DNA of 64,000 bases from Pseudomonas sp. URMO17WK12:I2 (GTDB lineage Bacteria; Pseudomonadota; Gammaproteobacteria; Pseudomonadales; Pseudomonadaceae), in NCBI RefSeq assembly GCF_003253735.1, contig NZ_QKYW01000011.1, positions 62,001-126,000 on the forward strand, in the 5' to 3' direction. Shown one piece after another: positions 27,211 through 35,500 of the stretch (positions within the stretch are counted from its first letter, which is position 1; each line of letters opens with the position of its first letter). Below the pieces are notes generated by a model, which was not told the origin of the DNA, made no database searches, and was given only the letters and a program-made list of their open reading frames with translations. The translations under genes and the position numbers were made by a program.

Positions 27211-27324
27211 GACGAAGGAGTCCTTTGGTCTTCTGGTATGTGTGCGCAAGGCGGAGGACTTCTGTGGTCCTTCACGCTCGTGCGCCGTGGCAGTCAGCAG
27301 TAGCGCGTGAACTCTACATCTAAA

Positions 27325-27339
27325 TGAGAAATATTTGTA
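27325..27339 (+). promoter_or_regulatory. Candidate Fur box between receptor and importer genes
   Basis: TGAGAAATATTTGTA matches the 7-1-7 Fur motif (TGATAAT-N-ATTATCA) at 9 of 14 positions. It lies in the 300-base divergent gap between the receptor and ABC genes, where iron repression is expected. The match is modest. Confidence 0.35.
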
Positions 27340-27535
27340 CTAGCGCACAATTTATTGTCATCACTAGGCTATTACTGCAAGCTACGTATAAATGTTCAAG
27401 GCCTGGACGCTGCCTGACAGCGCAACGTTCGCCCTGAGCTGGACGAGATTCGCGGTGAACCCATATGCCCGGTGAGCTGCTCTGGTACTTGAGCCAGGCG
27501 GGCGCTGGCGCTGTGGTTCGAATTCGAGTGTGTAC

Positions 27536-28342
27536 ATGTTGAAAGCGATGGGGCTTCAGCTTCAATTCGACGAGTTGAAGGTGCTGGATGACATCAGCCT
27601 GACGATTCCCGAGGGCTGCTTTACCGCGTTGATCGGTGCCAATGGCTGCGGCAAGACCACCTTGCTGAACGTGCTGGCGCGCATGCTGCGGCCAGCCAGC
27701 GGCGACGTACTGCTGCAGGGCAAGCCCCACGTTCAGTTCTCGCGCCGTGATCTGGCCAGGCAAATCGCGCTGCTGCCGCAACGCACCGCTTCGCCTGCGG
27801 GGATCACCGTGCGCGAGCTGGTCATGCAGGGGCGCTACCCCTGGCAAAGCTGGTGGCAGCAGTGGAGTGATGCCGATCAGCAGGCGGTCGACCGCGCCGT
27901 GGCGCTGGCCGATATCGGCATACTGCTCGATCGCACCCTGACCAGCCTGTCCGGGGGGCAGTTGCAGCGCTGCTGGATTGCCATGACCCTCGCGCAGGAG
28001 ACCCCGGTCATCCTGCTCGACGAGCCCACCACCTTTCTCGATATCTCTCATCAGATCGCCCTGCTCGAACTGCTCGCCGAGTTGCGTGACCAGGGGCGTA
28101 CTGTCGTGGCGGTGCTGCATGACCTCAATCAGGCCGCTCGCTATGCCGATCAGCTGGTGATGTTGCGCCAGGGCAAGGTGCACGCCCAGGGCACGCCGGC
28201 CGAGGTGTTCACCCCGGCCAATCTCAAGGCCGTGTTCGATCTGGATGCGCACATTCTCATCGATCCGCATTCCGGTGATCCCCTGTGCGTGCCTGCTTCG
28301 CCCGCCCGCCTGCGCGCGCTCGACGGCCAGGTAGCGCTGTGA
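27536..28342 (+). CDS. Ferric-siderophore ABC importer, ATP-binding subunit (FecE-type)
   Basis: The 268-residue ATPase powers uptake of a ferric siderophore through the inner membrane. Walker A is GANGCGKTT, the signature is LSGGQLQR, and Walker B is VILLDEPTTFLD, with the H-loop in VLHDLNQAARYAD. The FecE/FhuC-like sequence and the two downstream permeases define an iron-siderophore importer. The ATG at 27536 is chosen. A GTG two codons upstream (27530) is an alternative. The stop overlaps the next start (GTGA). Confidence 0.88.
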   Translation: MLKAMGLQLQFDELKVLDDISLTIPEGCFTALIGANGCGKTTLLNVLARMLRPASGDVLLQGKPHVQFSRRDLARQIALLPQRTASPAGITVRELVMQGRYPWQSWWQQWSDADQQAVDRAVALADIGILLDRTLTSLSGGQLQRCWIAMTLAQETPVILLDEPTTFLDISHQIALLELLAELRDQGRTVVAVLHDLNQAARYADQLVMLRQGKVHAQGTPAEVFTPANLKAVFDLDAHILIDPHSGDPLCVPASPARLRALDGQVAL

Positions 28343-29322
28343 CGGGTGGGTGGCGCTGGCCGGTCTGGTTGTCGATTCTGGTGGGGATCGGCCTGGCGTC
28401 GACGCTGCACCTGGCGGTGGGGGCCAAGTCGATCCCCTGGAGCGATGTCTGGCAGGCGCTGCTGGCGTATGACCCAAGTAATTCTGATCACAGCGTGATC
28501 CGCGGTTCGCGCCTGCCGCGCCTGTGGGTGGCGATGGTGGTGGGCGCCTGCCTGGGGTTGGCCGGCACGGTGATGCAGGCGGTGGGTGACAATCCGCTGG
28601 CCGACCCGGGCATTCTCGGCATCAACAGTGGTGCAGCCCTGTTCGTGGTCATCGGCTTGCTGGTGCTACCCGGCAACGACATGAGCATGATTCCCCTGTT
28701 TGCCTTCAGCGGCGCTTTGGTGGCCGCCATCGGCGTCATGCTGCTGGCCGGGCGCACGCCCAACCCGGTGCGCCTGACGCTTTCCGGGGCGATGATGGCC
28801 GCGCTGTTCGGCGCCATCACCGCCATCCTGTTACTGCTCGATCAGCAGGGGCTGGACAGCCTGCGCCGTTGGCTGACTGGCTCGCTGGGGATCAGTGGGG
28901 CCAACCTGCCGACCTGGCTCTGGCCCTATGTCGTTGCCGGCATGCTCTTGTGCCTGGTCAATGTGCGAGCATTGAATGCCTATCGGCTGGGCGCGCAGGT
29001 GGCCTCGAGCATGGGCGTCAATCTGCTGCGCATGCGTCTGCTCAGCCTGGTCGCCGTGGTGTTGCTGTCCGGTTGCGCAGTGGCGCTGGCCGGCCCCATC
29101 GGGTTCGTCGGGCTGGTGGTACCCCACGCGGCGCGGCTGCTGGTTGGCCACGACCTGCGCCAGTTGCTGCTGGCCACGCCGCTGCTGGGCGGCTTGCTGC
29201 TGGTGCTGGCCGATGTAGTGGCGCGCACCCTGGTGAGCCCGTACGAACTCAATACCGGCATCGTCACCGCCCTGATCGGCGGCCCGGTATTCGTCGCCCT
29301 GGTGCTGAGGAAGCTCAAGTGA
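28339..29322 (+). CDS. Ferric-siderophore ABC importer permease 1 (FecCD family)
   Basis: The 327-residue permease has 8-10 transmembrane helices in the FecCD/BtuC fold. Conserved segments are RGSRLPRLWVAMVVGACLG near the N-terminus, NPLADPGILGINSGAA, and GPIGFVGLVVPHAARLLVG in the C-terminal half, which contacts the ATPase. The start is a GTG overlapping the ATPase stop by 4 nt, so the subunits are coupled. The upstream in-frame ATG would overlap the ATPase gene by over 50 nt and is unlikely. Confidence 0.88.
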   Translation: MTGGWRWPVWLSILVGIGLASTLHLAVGAKSIPWSDVWQALLAYDPSNSDHSVIRGSRLPRLWVAMVVGACLGLAGTVMQAVGDNPLADPGILGINSGAALFVVIGLLVLPGNDMSMIPLFAFSGALVAAIGVMLLAGRTPNPVRLTLSGAMMAALFGAITAILLLLDQQGLDSLRRWLTGSLGISGANLPTWLWPYVVAGMLLCLVNVRALNAYRLGAQVASSMGVNLLRMRLLSLVAVVLLSGCAVALAGPIGFVGLVVPHAARLLVGHDLRQLLLATPLLGGLLLVLADVVARTLVSPYELNTGIVTALIGGPVFVALVLRKLK

Positions 29323-30362
29323 GTCGCTGGCTGACCACGCCAAGGCGTTGCCCGGGTTTGCCCTGGGTCGGCCGCCCCATCGATGTGCTGGCGGCGTTGC
29401 TGCTGCTCGTGGTGCTGACGGGCCTGACGCTGTATGCGGCGAGCGTAGGCAGCTACACCACCAGCATGGCCCAACTCTGGCAGAGCCTGTTCGCTGCCGA
29501 CCAGACGGCGCTGCCGGGCAACGTGCTGTGGGAGCTGCGCCTGCCGCGCATCCTGCTGGCGATTCTCGGTGGTGCGGCGATGGCCCTGGCCGGCGTGCTG
29601 ATGCAGTCACTGACGCGCAACCCACTGGCGGCACCCGGATTGGTCGGGGTGGAGGCGGGCGCCAGCGTCACCATGCTGCTGATCCTGGTGCTCTGGCCGC
29701 AGGCCTTGCCGCTGCCGCTGTACCCCCTGGCGGCGTTGCTCGGTGGCCTGGCGGTGGCGCTGTTCATCGTCGCGCTATCCTGGCGCGGTGGCATTGCCCC
29801 GCTGCGTCTGATTCTGGTGGGCGTGGGGCTGACGGCCATGCTCGGCGCGGTCGCCGATCTGCTGATCACCTACGGCAATATCGATCGGGTCGAATCGGCG
29901 CTGATGTGGCTTGGCGGCAGCCTGCATCGCAGTGATTGGCCACAGGTACAGAGCCTGCTGATCTGGCTGTTGGTGGCGGGCCTGCCGCTGTTGTTCTGTC
30001 ATCGCCAGCTCAATCTCCTGCAGCTGGGCGAGGGCGTGGCACTCAGCCGAGGCCTGAATGCACCGGTGATCATGCTCTTGCTGTTGCTGTGCAGCGTCAC
30101 CTTGACCGCGGCAACGGTGGCCAATATCGGCGTGATGACCTTCGTTGGTCTGGTCGCGCCGCATCTGGCGCGGCAGTTGTGCGGTGACCGGCATGGTGCG
30201 TTGTTGCCGCTGTCGGCATTGTTCGGCGCCGTGCTGGTTCTGCTCGGTGACACCCTGGGGCGCGCCTTGCTGCCGCCGTTGCAATTGCCGGCCGGTCTGG
30301 TGGTGGCGATTATCGGTGCGCCTTATCTGTTGGTTTTGCTGGCGCGGCAACGCAATCGTTGA
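29319..30362 (+). CDS. Ferric-siderophore ABC importer permease 2 (FecCD family)
   Basis: The 347-residue second permease pairs with permease 1 to form a FecCD-type heterodimer. The family motifs are LRLPRILLAILGGAAMALAG, NPLAAPGLVGVEAGAS, and NIGVMTFVGLVAPHLARQL. The GTG at 29319 overlaps the permease 1 stop. The gene ends 28 nt before the binding-protein gene, so all four are one operon. Confidence 0.88.
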   Translation: MSRWLTTPRRCPGLPWVGRPIDVLAALLLLVVLTGLTLYAASVGSYTTSMAQLWQSLFAADQTALPGNVLWELRLPRILLAILGGAAMALAGVLMQSLTRNPLAAPGLVGVEAGASVTMLLILVLWPQALPLPLYPLAALLGGLAVALFIVALSWRGGIAPLRLILVGVGLTAMLGAVADLLITYGNIDRVESALMWLGGSLHRSDWPQVQSLLIWLLVAGLPLLFCHRQLNLLQLGEGVALSRGLNAPVIMLLLLLCSVTLTAATVANIGVMTFVGLVAPHLARQLCGDRHGALLPLSALFGAVLVLLGDTLGRALLPPLQLPAGLVVAIIGAPYLLVLLARQRNR

Positions 30363-30390
30363 CGCGTCGTCATTGAAGGACATGACGAAG

Positions 30391-31329
30391 ATGATGGTGA
30401 AGTTCAAAGCCCTTTCCCTGATGGCCTGGGTACTGCTCGGCCTGAGTTCGATGCAGGCTGTGGCCGCCGACACCCGTGTGTTCGAGAACCGTTTCGGGCG
30501 TGTCGAAGTGCCGGTCGCTCCACGCTGCGTGGTATCCCTGCATGACCTCAGCCTGACCACCCAGCTGCTCGAACTGGGCATAACCCCGTGCGGGTCCACC
30601 GGGCGCAAGAAGCTGTTTTCCGATGCGTTGTTCCGTGGTGCGCAGCAACGCTTCGATGTCTCCGGCATCAGTTATGTCGGTTCGCACCAGGCGCCCGACC
30701 TCGAGGCCATCGCGGCGCTCAAGCCTGACCTGATCGTCGGGCTGTCCTATCACCAGGACCTGAAGGAGCGCCTCAGCAGCATTGCGCCGGTGGTGCTGCT
30801 GCCGGCACGCGAGGCCGACATCAAGACCTACGCCAAGGAACTGGCCGAACTGGTGGGCAAGCAGCAGCGCTACCAGGAAATGCTCAAGGAGTACCAATGG
30901 ATAGTCGACGAATTCGCCAAGCGGGTGAAGGAGCCGGGGCGCATCACGGTCACCACCCTGGAGGTCTATACGGACGGTTTTCAGCTGATCGGCCGGTCCG
31001 GCATGGATGACGTGATCGCCGACTTCGGCCTCGGGCGCGTGGCGGCCTACAAGGACGCGCGGCAGAACGTGCCGTACAGCCTGGAACGCATTGGCGACTT
31101 CGACAGCGACTTCATCATCGACACCTATGAGGAAATGCTCGGCTCCGAGGCCAGCACCGAAGCCTTCCGTCGTTCGCCGCAATGGCAAAACCTGTTCGCG
31201 GTGAAGAACCATCAGTTCCTCTATTTCAACCGCAGTCGCTTCGCCGACACCATGCAGGGCCTGATCGGCTCGGCCTACCTGCTGCTGTCGCATATCGGCG
31301 AGCGTGATTACAACCTGCAGGAAAAATGA
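30391..31329 (+). CDS. Periplasmic ferric-siderophore-binding protein (FecB/FhuD-type)
   Basis: A 312-residue solute-binding protein that delivers the ferric siderophore to the FecCD/E-type importer. A Sec signal ends near AVAAD (about residue 22) with no lipobox, so it is soluble in the periplasm. Two lobes joined by a long helix are expected, with PDLEAIAALKPDLIVGLSYH as a typical strand-loop. GAAGGA lies about 10 nt before the ATG at 30391. An ATG at 30382 is only 1 nt from that site and is less likely. Order is ATPase, permease, permease, binding protein. Confidence 0.85.
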   Translation: MMVKFKALSLMAWVLLGLSSMQAVAADTRVFENRFGRVEVPVAPRCVVSLHDLSLTTQLLELGITPCGSTGRKKLFSDALFRGAQQRFDVSGISYVGSHQAPDLEAIAALKPDLIVGLSYHQDLKERLSSIAPVVLLPAREADIKTYAKELAELVGKQQRYQEMLKEYQWIVDEFAKRVKEPGRITVTTLEVYTDGFQLIGRSGMDDVIADFGLGRVAAYKDARQNVPYSLERIGDFDSDFIIDTYEEMLGSEASTEAFRRSPQWQNLFAVKNHQFLYFNRSRFADTMQGLIGSAYLLLSHIGERDYNLQEK

Positions 31330-31435
31330 GGCGTGACCGGCCCTTGCGAGCAGGCTCGATAATGGCCAATTAATGGCTCAAGGCCAGTTGATTCGCGGCC
31401 TGCGCTGCTGCAACAAGCACATAGCGTCTTATACT

Positions 31436-31482
31436 TAAATAATATTAATTCTTGTTTGATAGTGAGTGCGTTTTGCGATAAT
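31436..31482 (+). promoter_or_regulatory. Candidate promoter and weak Fur-like site before the NRPS operon
   Basis: This AT-rich block lies between the importer and the hydroxylase gene. TAAATAATATTAATT (31436-31450) is a weak Fur-like palindrome matching only about half the consensus positions. GATAAT (31477-31482), preceded by TGC, could be an extended -10. TTGTTT (31452-31457) is a possible -35 but 19 nt away. An operon start here is reasonable because the next gene starts at 31518. Confidence 0.35.
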
Positions 31483-31517
31483 TTGGTGCGCCTTATCAGT
31501 AGCGCCAAGGAATCCAG

Positions 31518-32504
31518 ATGCTTACCGATTCGCTCAGCCGTGCAGATCAGTCACCGGGTCAAGCGGGTGTCGAGGGGCCGCTGCCCTTCGTGTTGCGTGC
31601 TCCTGTGCCAGGCGACTCCTGGCGCGATCATGCAGAGCTGATCAGGCGCGCCGTCGACAGCGACCTGCAGACCACCGGTGGCATCCTGTTTCGCGATTTC
31701 GCCTTCCGTGACGCCAACGACTTCGAGGATTTCGCCCGCAGCTTCGGTCATGAGCTGCTGACCTACGACTACGCCTCCACGCCGCGCACCAAGCTCAACA
31801 GTCGCGTCTACACCTCCACCGAATACCCCGCTCACCAGGTCATCCCGCTGCACAACGAGCAGTCCTACTCGTTGAATTGGCCGATGAAGATCTGGTTTCA
31901 CTGCATCCAGGCTGCGCAGGTCGGCGGCGAAACGCCCATCGCCGACAGTCGCCTGGTCTATCAGCGCATCGACCCCGCCATCCGCCAGCGTTTCGCCGAC
32001 AAGCGCCTGATGTACGTGCGCAACTACGGCAATGGCCTGGATCTCACCTGGCAACAGGCCTTCAGCACCGAAGATCGCAGCGAGGTCGAGCGCTTCTGTC
32101 GGCTCAGCCAGATCGACTTCGAGTGGAAGGATGACGGCGAGCTGCGCACGCGCCAGGTCTGTCAGGCCGTCGCCCAGCACCCGGTCACCGGGGAGTGGGT
32201 CTGGTTCAACCAGGCGCACCTGTTCCACATCTCCAACCTGCCGGCGGCACTGCGCGAAACGCTGGTGTCCATCGTCGGCGAGGAGGGCGTGCCCCGTAAC
32301 GTCTTCTACGGCGATGGCTCGCCCATCGAGCTGGAGGCGCTGGAGCATGTGCGCGACGTATTGCAACGCACCCAGATCAGCTTCCCCTGGCAGGCGGGCG
32401 ATGCGCTGATGCTCGACAACATGCTGGTCGCCCATGGGCGCTCCACCTTCCAGGGGCCGCGCAAGGTGGTGGTGGCCATGGCCGAGCCCGCTTCGGCCGT
32501 CTGA
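31518..32504 (+). CDS. Stand-alone TauD/SyrP-like Asp beta-hydroxylase
   Basis: The 328-residue Fe(II)/2-oxoglutarate-dependent oxygenase has iron ligands His112 and Glu114 (HNE) and His306 (VAHGRS), with a downstream Arg in GPRKVVV for 2-oxoglutarate. The STEYPAHQVIPLHNEQSY block recalls SyrP, which hydroxylates carrier-bound aspartate. Three downstream NRPS modules are coded for Asp, two of which have tandem carrier domains. It is therefore likely to make beta-hydroxyaspartate, an alpha-hydroxycarboxylate iron ligand. It starts the likely NRPS operon, 67 nt before NRPS1. Whether it acts on one, two or three Asp residues is inferred, not shown. Confidence 0.75.
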   Translation: MLTDSLSRADQSPGQAGVEGPLPFVLRAPVPGDSWRDHAELIRRAVDSDLQTTGGILFRDFAFRDANDFEDFARSFGHELLTYDYASTPRTKLNSRVYTSTEYPAHQVIPLHNEQSYSLNWPMKIWFHCIQAAQVGGETPIADSRLVYQRIDPAIRQRFADKRLMYVRNYGNGLDLTWQQAFSTEDRSEVERFCRLSQIDFEWKDDGELRTRQVCQAVAQHPVTGEWVWFNQAHLFHISNLPAALRETLVSIVGEEGVPRNVFYGDGSPIELEALEHVRDVLQRTQISFPWQAGDALMLDNMLVAHGRSTFQGPRKVVVAMAEPASAV

Positions 32505-32571
32505 CGCCGAATGACCCTCGCAGCCACCGCCAGGGTGGCTGACCTCGAATCCGCACGATGAAGGACGACAC

Positions 32572-35500
32572 ATGCTCGATCGCCTGATGCATGACTGCTG
32601 GCTGCGCGGTGTCCGCCTGTCCGCCAGCGAAGGCCGCCTGATGATTTCCGCTGCCTTGCCGGAGGCCTTGAGCGCCGAGCTGGAGCAGGAACTGCAGGCG
32701 CGCACTGCCGAGGTTCTGCCCTGGTTGCAGCGCCACCCGGACTACTTCCAGGCACGCCCGCTCAACGATAACGAGCAGGCGCTGTGGTTCCTGCAGCGTA
32801 TGGAGCCGAACAGTTGCGCCTACAACATCGCTCTGGCCGGGCGGGTCAGGCCGCAGTACCTCTGGGCCGATCTGCCGCAGCGTCTGGAGCGGGCCTGGCA
32901 GACGGTACAGCAGCGTTATCCGCACCTGTGCAGTGCCTATGTCGAGCGTGATGGCGAGTTGCTGCAGTGGGACAGCCGCCCGCAGCCCAGCTCGCTGCAA
33001 TGCGAAGCCTGGCAGGGCGCGGATGGGGCCAGCGTGCAGCGCCGCGTGATCGAACTGGCCGACAAGCCCTTCGACCTCGCTGCCGGTGAGGTCAGCCGGC
33101 TGGTGCTGTTGAGCAACCAGCTGGGCGAGCGTGTCGAGCACACGGTGCTGCTGGGCATCCACCATATTGCCTCCGACCTGACCACCTTCGATGTGCTGTT
33201 CGCCGAGCTGTTCGCCCTGGTCGATGGCGAAGCGCTTGCCGAGGTCGATCCCGAGGCCTACCGCAACTGGTGCAGTGCCCTTCATATCCGCAGTGAGGCG
33301 ATCGAGGCCGAGGAACTGGCCTGGTGGCAGGCGCAGCTGGCCGATGCACCGACGCTGGAACTGCCCACCGATTTCGCCCATGGCAGCACCCAGGGCTTCG
33401 AGGGCGGAGAGCTGTCGTTCCATTTTGGCGCGGACGACAGCGAGCGCCTGCGTGCGGTCGCCAAGCGTCTGGGCGTGACGCCCTACGTTTACTGGTTCTC
33501 GCTGTTCCAGCAATTTCTCGGCGTGCTGTCCGGGCAGGACGATTTCGTGCTCGGCACCCCGAGTGGCTGGCGCCTGAAGCGCGAGCAGGCCGAGCTGCCG
33601 GGCTATCTGGTCAACCCCTTGGCGGTGCGCTGCCGGGTGCGCCGTGAGCTTTCCAGTGCCGAATGGGTCAAGGAGGTCGCGGCCAACGTCAGGCAGACCT
33701 TGCGCCACCGTCACTATCCCTTCGCACGCCTGGCCAAGCACCTGGATCTGCCGCGGCAGATGGGCCGGGCGCCGGTGTTCCAGCATATGTTCACCCTGAA
33801 CAAGGAGCGTGACGTACCCTTCGAGCGCTACATCGAGCGCATGATCGGCGAGCAGCGTGGCGCGGCCCACGAGCTGAACCTGGTGATCATCGATGACCTG
33901 CCCGAGTTCATCGGGCGCTGGCGCTACAGCAAGGCGTTGTATCGACGCGAGAGCGTCGAGCGCTTCCAGGCGCAGTTCCTGGCCCTGGTCATGGCGGCCA
34001 TGGAGCAGCCGGACGTGCCGTTCGCCGAGCTGGACTGGCTGGCTGCCGAACACCGTTCGCAGTTGTCTGGCGAGGTTCTGCCGGTGCCGGAGGAAAGTGC
34101 GTGGCAGGCCTTCGCCAGACACTGCTCGGTAAAGCCACAGGCCATCGCCCTGGAGGATTGGCAGGGGCAGCTGAGTTATGCCGAGCTGGCCAGCGCCGTG
34201 GTCGCCCGTGGCGAGCGCCTGCAAGGTTCGCTGGGCACGCTGGGCGATCGGATTGCCCTGTGCCTGCCGCGCAGCCGCGAACTGGTGATGCATATGCTCG
34301 CCGCCTGGCAGTGCGGCGCCACCTATCTGGCCCTCGACCCGCAATGGCCCGAGTCGCGCCTGCAGGATATCTGCCTGGATGCCGCGCCCAGGGTCTGCGT
34401 GGGTGAGGGCGCTCGGCCAGACTGGTTGCCAGAGCAGGTGCAGTGGCTGGCCGTGCCGGTCGAGGCACTGCTCAGCGATGCGCCACTGCGCACCGGCGTG
34501 CCAGCGGACCTGCCGGCCTACGTGGTCTACACCTCGGGTTCCAGCGGACGGCCCAAGGGCGTGGAGGTGACCCAGGGCAACCTCATTCACTACGTCAGCG
34601 CCTGCCTGGAACGCCTGCAACTGAGCAGCGAAGCCAGCCTGACGAGCCTGGCCAGTTGTGCCACGGATCTGGGCCACACCGCCTTGTTCGGCGCGCTGCT
34701 CAGCGGCCGGCGCTTGCGCCTGCTGGACGAGGCGTTGGCCTTCGATGCCGAGGAGCTGGCCACGCAGCTCGGGCAGCAGCCCGTGGACATGCTGAAGATC
34801 GTGCCCTCGCACCTCAACGCCCTGCTGGTGGCCAGCGAGCCGCAGCGCCTGTTGCCGCGCCAGTGCCTGGTACTCGGCGGTGAAGCCCTGGGCGGCGACC
34901 TGCTGGCACGGGTGCGCGCCTTGAGCCCGCAGCTGCGTATCGTCAACCACTACGGGCCCAGTGAAACCACGGTGGGCGTGTTGACCCACGAGGTCGAAGG
35001 CGACGGCGACGCACCGCTCGGTCGCCCCCTGGGCAACGTGCGCATCAGCGTGCGTGGGCCGGATGGCGCCGTATTGCCGGCTGGCGTCAGCGGGGAGCTG
35101 TATATCGAGGGCGCCACCGTGGCGCATGGTTACCTGAGTGCCAGCGAGGTCGATCGGGCGCGCTTCGGTAAGCAGGGTTACCGCACGGGCGACCGGGTGC
35201 GCCTCGATCATCTGGGGCGGGTGCTGTTCCTCGGGCGCCTGGACGAGCAGGTGAAGATTCGCGGCTACCGCGTCGAGCCTTCGGAAGTGGCGGCGCAATT
35301 GCGCGCGCTGCCACAGGTCGAGGATGTGCGCGTGCTCAACGCACCGACGCCGCTGACCGGTAACCGCCTGGTGGCCTTCCTGGTCGCTGCCGATGGCGAC
35401 CTGGCGGGTATCCAGGCCGCGTTGCAGGCACGCCTGCCGGACTATATGCAACCGGCGCAGTGGCACTGCCTGGAGGCCATGCCGTTGCTGGCCAATGGCA

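Noticed and set aside
28285..28338. Upstream start for permease 1 at ATG 28285
   Set aside because: It overlaps the ATPase gene by 58 nt and adds an Arg/Pro-rich extension. The GTGA overlap at 28339 gives the normal permease N-terminus.
27321..31440. TAAAT motifs before the importer and hydroxylase genes as possible PvdS-type iron-starvation boxes
   Set aside because: The expected CGT about 16-17 nt downstream is absent at both, so PvdS-type promoters are not supported.
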